A stretch of DNA of 64,000 bases, from NCBI GenBank assembly GCA_943787925.1, contig CALSOH010000001.1:124001-188000 (forward strand), written 5' to 3'. The stretch is from TMED14 sp003507115. GTDB lineage: Bacteria; Bacteroidota; Bacteroidia; Flavobacteriales; Schleiferiaceae. Positions 56,069 to 63,913 of the stretch are shown in pieces; positions within the stretch are counted from its first letter, which is position 1; every line of letters begins with the position of its first letter. The notes beneath the pieces were generated by a model that was not told where the DNA came from, did no database searches, and saw only the letters and a list, made by a program, of their open reading frames with translations. A program made the translations under genes and the position numbers.

Positions 56069-56115
56069 CTCTAGATCTCAAGCCTTACATCTACCCTTCA
56101 ACCCTTCAACCCTTT
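56069..56115. repeat. octamer tandem repeats, right arm of intergenic element copy 2
   Basis: Degenerate units (CTCTAGAT, CTCAAGCC) are followed by CCCTTCAA repeats that extend into the gldD gene and encode its last residues (KGLKG and the stop). Confidence 0.7.
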
Positions 56116-56784
56116 CTCCGGATCCGCATGGTAGATGTCAACCTCTGATTGATAGTCATATGAATCCGTGAATGGCGGTGGGTTCTTTCCTTCCCCCCAC
56201 TCTAAGGACTCAAGAAACCGCACCACTTCCGCTTCAAAAAAGGCATTGACCGGGGCGAGGGAGTCCGCATTGGGTTCCGCATACACATAGGCCGCGCCGC
56301 GAATAAAGTGGTTTGTGCTGTCAGTCGCGAAAAACTGCACCGCGGAGGCTGCATTGCCCTGGAGCTGAAACATTACCGCATATACTTGTCTTTCCGGATG
56401 GATATATAATTTTTGGGCAATGCCGTCCGCCACGACGGAGTGCTTAAAGGCAAGTTTGTGCGCATCGTCGATGAGTTCGGCCAGTTGGCCATCTACCGCC
56501 TTATATGTCAGCTGAAGGCGCCCACGGCACCACGGGTAGACAATGTCGCCCCACCCTCTTTCGGATCGACCTTCCCAGGTGGCAGAACCATGCACTTCAA
56601 AATCGTAGGGAAGGGAGCTTGAAACAGCCAATTCACGGAGGGAGACGGGGGCTGAGGCTGGTGGGTCGATGCGCAGATAGCCTGGGCGACGAGGGAGCTC
56701 CGGAGCAGCAGGCCACAACCACACCCCGAGAATGGCGAGCCCCAAGAGGGAGCTCAAGCCAATAATCCACATGCGCTTAGTCAT
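56098..56784 (-). CDS. gldD: gliding motility protein GldD (no lipobox cysteine)
   Basis: GldD is required for gliding and T9SS function in flavobacteria. 228 residues: RRPGYLRIDPPASAP, LPYDFEVHGSA, DIVYPWCRGRLQLTYK, FKHSVVADGIAQKLY, LQGNAASAVQFFATDSTNHFIRGA and PNADSLAPVNAFFEAEVVRFLESLEW follow the family pattern. GldD is normally a lipoprotein, but here the N-terminus (TKRMWIIGLSSLLGLAILGVWLWPA) has no Cys, so it looks anchored by a membrane helix. The ATG at 56784 overlaps gldE by 8 nt. The last residues are encoded by octamer repeats and may be a recent replacement. Confidence 0.88.
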   Translation of the reverse strand: MTKRMWIIGLSSLLGLAILGVWLWPAAPELPRRPGYLRIDPPASAPVSLRELAVSSSLPYDFEVHGSATWEGRSERGWGDIVYPWCRGRLQLTYKAVDGQLAELIDDAHKLAFKHSVVADGIAQKLYIHPERQVYAVMFQLQGNAASAVQFFATDSTNHFIRGAAYVYAEPNADSLAPVNAFFEAEVVRFLESLEWGEGKNPPPFTDSYDYQSEVDIYHADPEKGLKG

Positions 56785-58087
56785 CACCGCGGTCGACTTT
56801 TACTTTGACGCGAACAATGCGTCGTCTATCGGCGGCCTCTACGGTCCAATGTACCGGGCCGGTCCGAAGGGCTTCGCCCTTGAGCGGCATACGCCCAAGC
56901 TGCTCCAAAATTAATCCCGCGACCGTGTCAGCTTCCCCGCGGTAGGCGTCCAAGATGTCGGGATCCAAATCCACGGTTCGGAACAAATCCGATAGCTGGG
57001 CACGGGCTTCAAAGACAAAGGTGTCTTCGTCTAACTGAGAATAAAGTTGCTCTTCGGTATCAAACTCGTCGCGAATCTCTCCAACGATTTCTTCCATGAC
57101 GTCCTCGAGGGTCACGAGGCCGGAGATGCCCCCAAATTCATCCACCACCAGTGCCATGTGCATCTTTTTTTCGCGAAAATCGCCTAGCAGGTCGTCAATT
57201 TTCATACTCTCTGTCACGAAGAAAGCCGGACGAACCAGATTGGACCACGGATAGTCGTCGGCTGCATCGAGGTGCTTTAGCAAGTCTTTCGCGTGGAGTA
57301 CTCCGACAATCGTGTCCAAGTTTTCTTGAAAAATAGGCACACGCGAGTAGCCATTCTCAGAAACAGCTTCCAATACTTCCGGTAGCCCTTTGCCGTCTTC
57401 CAAGGCAAAGACATCTTGGCGTGGCGTCATAATTTGTTTGACAGACGTGTTGCCAAAGCGCACAATTTCTCGGAGTAGCCTCTGCTGTTCAGGCGTGGTG
57501 GCATCATCCGAGGTTAAATCCAAGGCATCTTCCAACTCTTCGACAGTTAGAGATTTGTTCTTGCTGGAGCGCTCGATAAATCGGCTTGAACCGACTAAAG
57601 CCCGACTAATGGGTTCGAGGACTTTCATGCTTCCCTGGATGAAGGGGGCGATATTTTTGGCCCAGGAAACCCCGTGACTTGCGGCATATGTTTTTGGGAT
57701 GACTTCCCCAAAAACCAATAGCAAGGTGGTTACAAGAATGGTCTGAATTCCCACGGCCAACCATGGATGCGCGGCAAAATTGAAAATCAAGGTCGTCACC
57801 CACGTGGATAATAAAATGAGTGCGAGATTGAAAAGATTGTTCAATACGAGGAGGGAGGCCAACAGCTTCTCGGGATGCTTCAGGATGTCCAGGACGCGAT
57901 CCGCACCCGGAGTTTTTTCTTCGTTCAGCTTGGCCTTGTCATTGGGGGTTAGGGAAAAATAAGCTACCTCGGAGGCAGAGGCCACGCCAGAGCCCATCAA
58001 GAGCAACCCCATGATGGCTAATGGGACCAACGCCTCAGTGGAGAAAGGTTGAAAAAAGTCGGGGAGGAGGTTCGGGTCAGGGTCCAA
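56777..58087 (-). CDS. gldE: gliding motility-associated CBS/HlyC-CorC protein GldE
   Basis: A 436-residue membrane protein of the CNNM/CorC family: N-terminal DUF21 domain with about four helices (residues 15-190), paired CBS domains (IMTPRQDVFALE near 220, FGGISGLVTLEDVMEEIVGEI near 330) and a C-terminal CorC_HlyC domain. Paired with gldD as in other flavobacteria, where it is linked to gliding. It starts with TTG: this gives MDPDPNLL, the N-terminus I recall for GldE, and no ATG is near. ssb lies 27 nt upstream. Confidence 0.9.
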   Translation of the reverse strand: MDPDPNLLPDFFQPFSTEALVPLAIMGLLLMGSGVASASEVAYFSLTPNDKAKLNEEKTPGADRVLDILKHPEKLLASLLVLNNLFNLALILLSTWVTTLIFNFAAHPWLAVGIQTILVTTLLLVFGEVIPKTYAASHGVSWAKNIAPFIQGSMKVLEPISRALVGSSRFIERSSKNKSLTVEELEDALDLTSDDATTPEQQRLLREIVRFGNTSVKQIMTPRQDVFALEDGKGLPEVLEAVSENGYSRVPIFQENLDTIVGVLHAKDLLKHLDAADDYPWSNLVRPAFFVTESMKIDDLLGDFREKKMHMALVVDEFGGISGLVTLEDVMEEIVGEIRDEFDTEEQLYSQLDEDTFVFEARAQLSDLFRTVDLDPDILDAYRGEADTVAGLILEQLGRMPLKGEALRTGPVHWTVEAADRRRIVRVKVKVDRGDD

Positions 58088-58114
58088 GGAGGAGAGTTTG
58101 GTTCACTTCAGGAG

Positions 58115-58582
58115 TTAGAACGGGAAGTCATCATCTCCCTGATCCTCAGTGCGGTCTGATCCGTAATCGCTGTCTTCGTCCGCATGACGATATGCCGCTC
58201 TGGGGGTGCCCGCTGCCGCACCTTCTTCTCGATTTGAACGCATCGGGTTCGGTCCCAGCATGGTCATGGAGTCTGCGGCGATTTCAATATTGTAGCGTGT
58301 CTGATTGTGTTCATCGGTCCACTGTCGAGACCGAATTTTCCCTTCGATAAAGACTTTATCGCCTTTTTTCAAATAGCGTTCACAGACCTCACCGAGGCGG
58401 GGTGAACGCACGACGATGGTGTGCCATTCGGTGTTTTCACGGCGATTTCCCTCGCGGTCCGTAAAGTTTTCCGTGGTCGCAATGGGAAAGCGAACGAGCA
58501 TTCCACCGTTGTCAAAGTTGCGGACCTCGGGGTCCTTGCCCAAGTTGCCGATCAACATGACTTTATTTAAAGTACCTGCCAT
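58115..58582 (-). CDS. ssb: single-stranded DNA-binding protein
   Basis: SSB protects single-stranded DNA in replication and repair. 155 residues: OB fold beginning MAGTLNKVMLIGNLGKDPEVR, the ENTEWHTIVVRSP motif, ERYLKKGDKVFIEGKIRSR, a low-complexity linker and the acidic C-terminal tip DDDFPF that recruits partner proteins. Complete. It sits 18 nt after mutY in the conserved mutY-ssb-gldE-gldD order. Confidence 0.97.
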   Translation of the reverse strand: MAGTLNKVMLIGNLGKDPEVRNFDNGGMLVRFPIATTENFTDREGNRRENTEWHTIVVRSPRLGEVCERYLKKGDKVFIEGKIRSRQWTDEHNQTRYNIEIAADSMTMLGPNPMRSNREEGAAAGTPRAAYRHADEDSDYGSDRTEDQGDDDFPF

Positions 58583-58600
58583 GTGTATGAGGAGTAAAAA

Positions 58601-59602
58601 TCAAATGTAGTTTTTTTCCTCAAACCACCATCGAATTGGCACGGGTAGCCCTAGGTTTTTTACCTCTTCGAGGGTAAACCAAGTCCATGCATCTTCCGAG
58701 CGGGGCTGATTTTCCAAGATTTCGTGAAATTCCAGTGTAAGCACTCGGTGGGAAAGCAGATGTTGCGTGCGAATGCCGGGAATACTGACATATTCATCAG
58801 GCAGGGTGCTTGGGAAGCACCACAAGCCGGACCAAATTCCTTTTTCGGGGCGACGAACCAAGCCAAATTTCCCGAAAGACTGAGGGACATAGAGGGTCCA
58901 GGTTTCCGCCTGGGGGGGCTTTTTCGCCGGCTTGACAGGAAAAGATTCCATCGTTCCTCGTCGGTGCGCTTCGCAGCCATGTTGAAGGGGGCATTCGCCA
59001 CATTGCGGACGGGTGGGGGTGCAAATGCGGGACCCCAGGTCCATGATCGCTTGATTGCTGTCACCGGGTCGGCTGGAGTCCAGTAAGGGGGTGCAAAGTG
59101 CTTCGATATGGCGCAGAGTTCGCTTCTGATCAATGCGCTCCGCCACGGCAAAATAACGAGTGTAAACCCGCAAGGCATTTCCATCAAGAGCCGGTACGAC
59201 TTCTTGAAAAGCCATGGATGAGATGGCCGCGGCAGTATACGGGCCGACGCCCGGGAGGTCAAGAAGGCCATCGCGGGTGGAAGGGAATCCGCCCAGGGCG
59301 ACCACGGCTTTCGCGGCCGCGTGCAAGTTGCGCGCCCGGCTGTAGTATCCGAGCCCCGCCCACAGAGCCATAATTTCGTCGAAAGGGGCATCAGCTAATT
59401 TTTCCACGGAGGGATATTTGGACATAAAGCGTTCCCAGTAGGGCAGCCCTTGTTCAACTCGGGTTTGTTGAAGAATGACCTCACTCAACCAGATGGCATA
59501 CGGATTGCTGTGATCACGCCAGGGCAATAGTCTGCGATGCACGTCAAACCACTCAATCAGAGCAACTTTCCCATTAAAATTGAATATTGTTCTTTCGGTC
59601 AC
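58601..59602 (-). CDS. mutY: A/G-specific adenine glycosylase
   Basis: MutY removes adenine opposite 8-oxoguanine. 333 residues: LLPWRDHSNPYAIWLSEVILQQTRVEQG, the helix-hairpin-helix LPGVGPYTAAAI with the catalytic Asp following in LDGNALRVYTRYF, and the Fe-S cluster CysX6CysX2CysX5Cys (CTPTRPQCGECPLQHGC), in contrast to the nth gene of this window. The C-terminal NUDIX-like domain that reads 8-oxoG is present. The GTG at 59602 is the likely start; its region overlaps the -33 part of the divergent HU promoter. Confidence 0.95.
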   Translation of the reverse strand: MTERTIFNFNGKVALIEWFDVHRRLLPWRDHSNPYAIWLSEVILQQTRVEQGLPYWERFMSKYPSVEKLADAPFDEIMALWAGLGYYSRARNLHAAAKAVVALGGFPSTRDGLLDLPGVGPYTAAAISSMAFQEVVPALDGNALRVYTRYFAVAERIDQKRTLRHIEALCTPLLDSSRPGDSNQAIMDLGSRICTPTRPQCGECPLQHGCEAHRRGTMESFPVKPAKKPPQAETWTLYVPQSFGKFGLVRRPEKGIWSGLWCFPSTLPDEYVSIPGIRTQHLLSHRVLTLEFHEILENQPRSEDAWTWFTLEEVKNLGLPVPIRWWFEEKNYI

Positions 59603-59617
59603 TATTCGCTAACTTTG
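59587..59617 (+). promoter_or_regulatory. HU promoter, -33 TTG and -7 TAACTTTG
   Basis: TTG at 59587-59589, a 20-nt spacer and TAACTTTG at 59610-59617 fit the Bacteroidota consensus. The promoter lies 70 nt before the HU gene and overlaps the start of mutY. Confidence 0.7.
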
Positions 59618-59629
59618 CGCCCGCTAAAT

Positions 59630-59652
59630 TAACCCCATTCTTTCCGGGGTTA
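59630..59652 (+). other. hairpin in the HU leader
   Basis: TAACCCC ... GGGGTTA forms a 7-bp stem with a 9-nt loop between the promoter and the HU start. No T-run follows, so it is not a typical terminator. It may stabilise or regulate the mRNA. Confidence 0.45.
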
Positions 59653-59687
59653 GACACGGGAAGGAATATGTTTAAAATGCAATTACC

Positions 59688-59981
59688 ATGACAAAAGCGG
59701 ACATCGTCACGCGTATCTCGGACCGCACTGGTCTGGAAAAATCAGATGTATTAGCCGTCGTAGAGGGCTTCATGCGCGAAGTAAAATCGAGCATGGAATC
59801 CGGCGAGAATGTTTATCTCCGTGGCTTTGGCAGTTTTGTGCTGAAAAAGCGTGCAGAGAAAACGGGACGCAATATTTCCAAGAACACCACACTCATTATT
59901 CCAGCTCACTACATTCCTTCCTTTAAACCAGCAAAGACTTTTGCTGAGGAAGTGAAGAGCAATGTTGAGGTAAACGAATAA
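59688..59981 (+). CDS. HU-family DNA-binding protein
   Basis: A 97-residue nucleoid protein of the HU/IHF family: MTKADIVTRISDRTGLEKSDVL, VYLRGFGSFVLKKRAEKTGRN, and the DNA-bending arm with IPAHYIPSFKPAKTF. The leader of about 70 nt is longer than most here. It heads a short plus-strand group with a TPR protein, a 29-residue protein and rng, an order common in Bacteroidota. Confidence 0.93.
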   Translation: MTKADIVTRISDRTGLEKSDVLAVVEGFMREVKSSMESGENVYLRGFGSFVLKKRAEKTGRNISKNTTLIIPAHYIPSFKPAKTFAEEVKSNVEVNE

Positions 59982-59996
59982 AAACGAACAGTAGGT

Positions 59997-60509
59997 ATGA
60001 AGCGTGCATGGGTATATGCGATTTCGGCGGTGGTTGTGGTGACCACGGTTGTGATGCTTTTGCCCCATGCACCCAGTGCGCCCGCAGCGACGGTGACCGA
60101 AACGCCTACCCTTAGTCCTCTGGATCAGAAAGTCCAGGACGCCTTGGCCATCATTGAGTCTCAAGACGGGAATCCCATGCAAGCCATCTTTTTACTGCGC
60201 GAAGTCGTAGAAGAAGATCCTCAGCACCGGAATGCCCAATATGCCTTGGGTCGTTTTTCGATGATGTCAGGACAATGGGACAAAGCGGCAGAGCGGTTTG
60301 AAATCGTGTTACAAATCCACCCGGATGACGTAGACGCAGCGGAAGGCCTGGCCCAGTCCCTAGTTGAATTAGGACGTCCAGAAGGGGCCATTCAACATTT
60401 GCAATCGTTTTTAACCCAACACCCCAACACATCCCGTGCCTCCGAATTGACAGCTATGATGGAAACGCTGCAAGCGGGAAACTCAACGGAGGCGAAAGAA
60501 CTTCAATGA
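59997..60509 (+). CDS. membrane-anchored TPR protein
   Basis: A 170-residue protein with an N-terminal membrane helix (about residues 7-24, VYAISAVVVVTTVVMLL) and three TPR-like repeats (RNAQYALGRFSMMSGQWDKA, DDVDAAEGLAQSLVELGRPE). Function unknown. It follows HU by 15 nt in a conserved HU-TPR-rng neighbourhood. Confidence 0.8.
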   Translation: MKRAWVYAISAVVVVTTVVMLLPHAPSAPAATVTETPTLSPLDQKVQDALAIIESQDGNPMQAIFLLREVVEEDPQHRNAQYALGRFSMMSGQWDKAAERFEIVLQIHPDDVDAAEGLAQSLVELGRPEGAIQHLQSFLTQHPNTSRASELTAMMETLQAGNSTEAKELQ

Positions 60510-60534
60510 TTGTTTCATTTTAATCGAAAGCATT

Positions 60535-60624
60535 ATGCCAAGTGGTAAAAAAAGAAAGCGCCATAAGATGGCCACTCACAAACGGAAGAAGCGTTTGCGC
60601 AAAAACCGTCACAAAAAGAAATAA
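60535..60624 (+). CDS. 29-residue basic protein (AURKAIP1/COX24-domain type)
   Basis: A tiny, highly basic protein (MPSGKKRKRHKMATHKRKKR then LRKNRHKKK). It matches the short AURKAIP1/COX24-domain proteins annotated just before rng in many Bacteroidota. Relatives include mitochondrial mS38 and actinobacterial bS22, so a ribosomal location is an inference. It is 25 nt after the TPR gene and 13 nt before rng. Confidence 0.8.
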   Translation: MPSGKKRKRHKMATHKRKKRLRKNRHKKK

Positions 60625-60637
60625 GTAGAGGCAAACC

Positions 60638-62188
60638 ATGCGTACCGAACTTATCATTCAAGCGAATGAGTCGGACGCAGTCATTGCCCTTCTTAAGGAC
60701 GGCCGCTTAACGGAACTCGTTCAGGAAGATGCCAAGCAGCAATTTTCTGTAGGTGACGTTTATCTGGGACAAGTGCGAAAGCTCGCACCGAGTCTCAATG
60801 CGGCATTTGTGGATGTAGGATATGAGAAAGACGCATTCCTACACTACCACGATTTAGGTCCTCAAATTTCCTCGTGGCAATCCTTCAACAAGAAGGTACA
60901 CCTAGGCAAACAACCCGCAAACATTGCGGATTTTGCTATGGAGCCCCTCATCGAAAAAGATGGGGCGATGGAGAACCTTCTAAAACAAGGGGATCAGATT
61001 CTGGTCCAAGTGGTGAAGGAACCCATCTCGACGAAAGGCCCTCGGGTTACGTCTGAAATATCTATTGCGGGACGGTTCATCGTTTTGGTGCCGTTTACCA
61101 GCCGCATTTCAATATCTCAGAAGATCCGAGAGCGGAAAGAGAAGGAACGACTGCGCAAGCTCGTTCAATCGATTCGCCCTGACGGCTTTGGTGTGATTGT
61201 TCGCACTGTAGCCCAAGGGGTCTCCACGGAAGAATTGACCGCCGATTTGGCGGACTTGATGTCCAAGTGGAAAACATTGCACCGCAACTTGCGGAATGCC
61301 AAGCCACGCAAATGTGTGCTGCGCGAAATGGACCGGGCTTCGGCCTACCTCCGCGATGTCTTTAATGACAGCTTTGACCAAATTGTCGTGGACGATGAGT
61401 CCCTTCACCAAGAGATCAAGGAATACGTGGAATCCATTGCGCCCGAGCGTGCGGACATCGTCAAGCATCACAGCTCTGCGGTCCCCGTTTTCCAGCACTT
61501 TGGCGTCGATCGCCAGTTGAAATCTGCTTTTGGGCGGACGGTCAACATGGGGAAAGGCACCTACCTCATTATTGAACACACGGAAGCCATGCACGTCATC
61601 GACGTCAACAGTGGAAACCGAAGCAGTAAGGGGGATAGCCAAGAGGACAATGCGTTGGCCGTTAATCTGATGGCAGCCGAGGAGATAGGGCGTCAATTGC
61701 GCTTGCGCGACATGGGCGGCATTATCTGCATCGACTTCATCGATTTGCATAAAGGGGAGCACCGAAAGGAACTCTATGAGAAGATGAAGGAAGTGATGGA
61801 GGGTGACCGCGCTCGCCACAAAATCCTGCCTCCGTCCAAATTTGGAATCGTAGAGATTACCCGCCAGCGGGTACGCCCAGCGCGCCGATTGGAGACCAAA
61901 GAGGAAAATCCAGATAACTTGGTTGAAGCACCGATTACCATGATCGATGCTCTCGAGCAAAAGTTTGACCAGATTGTGGCCAAGATGCGCGAGAAGAAGG
62001 ACAAAGGCACAATTTTCTTGCATGTGCACCCCTTCATTCATGCCTACTTGACCAACGGGTTCTGGTGGAAGGCCCGCTACAAACAGTGGTCGCGCCTCTA
62101 TGGACATCCTCTGAAAGTAGTGGAGCGTGATGCCTTCAAGATGTTGGAGTATCGCTTTGCTGATGATCAAAACAAGAAACTCGGATAA
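60638..62188 (+). CDS. rng: ribonuclease G (RNase E/G family)
   Basis: An endoribonuclease of rRNA and mRNA processing. 516 residues: N-terminal S1-like domain (VGDVYLGQVRKLAPSLNAAFVDVGYEKDAFLHYHDLG), interrupted by a longer insert (about 75-115) usual in Bacteroidota, then the catalytic core with metal-binding Asp in HVIDVNSGNR and ICIDFIDL, and the FGIVEITRQRVRP motif. The RNase E C-terminal scaffold is absent. Followed by a terminator hairpin. Confidence 0.96.
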   Translation: MRTELIIQANESDAVIALLKDGRLTELVQEDAKQQFSVGDVYLGQVRKLAPSLNAAFVDVGYEKDAFLHYHDLGPQISSWQSFNKKVHLGKQPANIADFAMEPLIEKDGAMENLLKQGDQILVQVVKEPISTKGPRVTSEISIAGRFIVLVPFTSRISISQKIRERKEKERLRKLVQSIRPDGFGVIVRTVAQGVSTEELTADLADLMSKWKTLHRNLRNAKPRKCVLREMDRASAYLRDVFNDSFDQIVVDDESLHQEIKEYVESIAPERADIVKHHSSAVPVFQHFGVDRQLKSAFGRTVNMGKGTYLIIEHTEAMHVIDVNSGNRSSKGDSQEDNALAVNLMAAEEIGRQLRLRDMGGIICIDFIDLHKGEHRKELYEKMKEVMEGDRARHKILPPSKFGIVEITRQRVRPARRLETKEENPDNLVEAPITMIDALEQKFDQIVAKMREKKDKGTIFLHVHPFIHAYLTNGFWWKARYKQWSRLYGHPLKVVERDAFKMLEYRFADDQNKKLG

Positions 62189-62209
62189 GATTCGACCTTA
62201 CCCATTTCT

Positions 62210-62242
62210 ACGCAGGCGGCCCATGGCCGCCTGCGTTATTTT
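62210..62242 (+). terminator. terminator after rng, tail merged with the recX promoter box
   Basis: A 12-bp stem (ACGCAGGCGGCC/GGCCGCCTGCGT) with a 3-nt loop is followed by TATTTT. The tail overlaps the -7 box of recX. Confidence 0.75.
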
Positions 62243-62244
62243 CG
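62237..62244 (+). promoter_or_regulatory. -7-like box TATTTTCG of recX
   Basis: TATTTTCG begins on the base after the terminator stem and ends 4 nt before the recX ATG. Confidence 0.5.
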
Positions 62245-62248
62245 CACT

Positions 62249-62731
62249 ATGGCTCCATTCAAACGAGAGAAGATTTACGACCTCGATACGGCACGTCTCC
62301 AAGTGCGCAAATACTGCGCCTACCAGGACCGGTGCCAGTCTGAGGTGGAGCAACGCCTCCGCGACATGGGCCTGCAGGCAGCCGCGGCGGAAACGCTATT
62401 GGGCGAACTTATTGAAGAGGGCTTTCTGTCCGAAGAGCGCTTTGCTCGGGCCTACGCGCGGGGCAAACACCGGGCGAAAGGATGGGGCCGAGTGAAAATC
62501 ATCCATGGTTTGAAGGCCAAACGCGTCCCGGAGGTGTGTATTCGTCTTGGGCTCTCGGAGATTCCCGAGGAGGAATACCGCGCGAGTCTTCAAAACTTGC
62601 TGGCCAAATCCTGGCCTTGGCCTGACCGTGCAGCCGCGTATGCGGCGACCCAAGCGGTGCAACGCAAAGGCTACACCTGGGAGGAAATTCAGGCCGCCCA
62701 AGCAGCGCTAGATTCCCAGGCGGATGGATAG
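62249..62731 (+). CDS. recX: regulatory protein RecX
   Basis: RecX modulates RecA filament activity. The 160-residue protein has RecX three-helix repeats: YCAYQDRCQSEVEQRLRDMG, ELIEEGFLSEERFARAYARGKHRAKGWG (family hallmark FaxxyxxxK) and a third repeat AATQAVQRKGYTWEEIQAAQ. It is separate from recA, which lies 33 kb away. The ATG follows a box by 4 nt. Convergent with threonine aldolase; the 115-nt spacer holds no clear feature. Confidence 0.9.
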   Translation: MAPFKREKIYDLDTARLQVRKYCAYQDRCQSEVEQRLRDMGLQAAAAETLLGELIEEGFLSEERFARAYARGKHRAKGWGRVKIIHGLKAKRVPEVCIRLGLSEIPEEEYRASLQNLLAKSWPWPDRAAAYAATQAVQRKGYTWEEIQAAQAALDSQADG

Positions 62732-62846
62732 GTTTCGGGTATGGGTCTTGGGCAATCTGGGCTGCCTTTCACGACTATTTCCGGTTCGCTTAAATGCTGC
62801 ATGAGGCACTGCCCGAGGGACGTTCCCATGAAGGCCATGGCATCCC

Positions 62847-63878
62847 TTACGCTGGAAAACTCCGCAAGGCCGCTTTGAGCTGGTCGATGTGGACGGCTTG
62901 AATGTCCAAATGCGTCACGACGCGCAGCCACTCGCGGTCCATGGCAATGATTCGGATACCCAGGTCGGCGAGATGCTGCTGAAGTGCAGGGGCGCCGCCC
63001 GCCGCTTCGATCCGAAAGAGGACCATATTGGTATGGCAGGGTTTACGCTCCACCACATAGGGCAGGCTGGCCAGGCAGGCATCGATGTCCGCGGCCTTTT
63101 CATGGTCTTCGGCCAAGCGATCGACGTGGTGGTCCAGGGCATAGAGCCCGGCCGCAGCCAGGTAGCCGGCTTGGCGCATGCCTCCGCCAAAGCGTTTGCG
63201 GATGCGTCGAGCCTGGGCGATAAAATCTTTCGGCCCCAGCAATAGGGATCCCACGGGGGCACCTAAGCCCTTGCTCAGGCAAATGGAGATGGAGTCAAAA
63301 AAGGCATAGTCTGCCATGGATTCGCCCTCGCGGACTAGGGCATTGAAAACGCGGGCCCCATCCAAATGGTAGGCGAGCTGATGGACTTTTGCCGCGGCAT
63401 GCAGATCGCGCAGCAAGGGGAGTCCCAGGCAGGTGCCGCCTCCCTTGTTCGCGGTGTTTTCAACCACCAGCAAGGACGTGGGCGCGGCATGGACATCCAT
63501 GTTCGGCTGAACCAAACGGTGGACATCTTCTGGGAAGAGCCGGCCATAGGCATCGCCGCCTGTGCGGACTTGCACGCCCGAATTGAACGCGACACCGCCG
63601 CCTTCGTAGTTGTAAATATGCGCCAGAGGGGAGCAGATCACCTCGTCCCCGGGACGACAGTGCACGTTAATGGCGATTTGGTTCGTCATGGTCCCGGAAG
63701 GACAAAAGAGTCCGGCCTCTTGGCCAAAGCGTTCGGCGGCACTGGCTTCCAGCGCTTTAACCGTCGGGTCGTCTCCCAAGACATCGTCGCCCACGGGGGC
63801 CGCATGCATGGCCGCCAGCATGCCCGGGGTGGGACGGGTCACCGTGTCAGATCGAAAATCAGCATCATTCAAAAACAT
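62847..63878 (-). CDS. ltaE: low-specificity L-threonine aldolase
   Basis: A PLP enzyme cleaving threonine/allo-threonine to glycine and acetaldehyde; the glycine can feed gcvP. 343 residues: DFRSDTVTRPTPGM, DDVLGDDPTVKALE, CPSGTMTNQIAI, VVENTANKGGGTCL, HLDGARVFNA and the PLP Lys in SICLSKGLGAPVGSLL. I use the ATG at 63878 (MFLNDADFRSD); the longer reading passes through a TACCTTGT box 4 nt upstream. Divergent from prfB. Confidence 0.93.
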   Translation of the reverse strand: MFLNDADFRSDTVTRPTPGMLAAMHAAPVGDDVLGDDPTVKALEASAAERFGQEAGLFCPSGTMTNQIAINVHCRPGDEVICSPLAHIYNYEGGGVAFNSGVQVRTGGDAYGRLFPEDVHRLVQPNMDVHAAPTSLLVVENTANKGGGTCLGLPLLRDLHAAAKVHQLAYHLDGARVFNALVREGESMADYAFFDSISICLSKGLGAPVGSLLLGPKDFIAQARRIRKRFGGGMRQAGYLAAAGLYALDHHVDRLAEDHEKAADIDACLASLPYVVERKPCHTNMVLFRIEAAGGAPALQQHLADLGIRIIAMDREWLRVVTHLDIQAVHIDQLKAALRSFPA

Positions 63879-63882
63879 GGTC

Positions 63883-63908
63883 ACAAGGTACTCACCGCCG
63901 TACTTTTG
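63883..63908. promoter_or_regulatory. divergent boxes for threonine aldolase and prfB
   Basis: TACCTTGT (63890-63883, minus) ends 4 nt from the threonine aldolase ATG. TACTTTTG (63901-63908, plus) ends 5 nt from the prfB ATG. The boxes are 10 bp apart. Confidence 0.5.
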
Positions 63909-63913
63909 CACTC

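Noticed and set aside
62689..62931. Small minus-strand reading frame between threonine aldolase and recX
   Set aside because: It overlaps the ends of both genes, has no recognisable start signal, signal peptide or family pattern.
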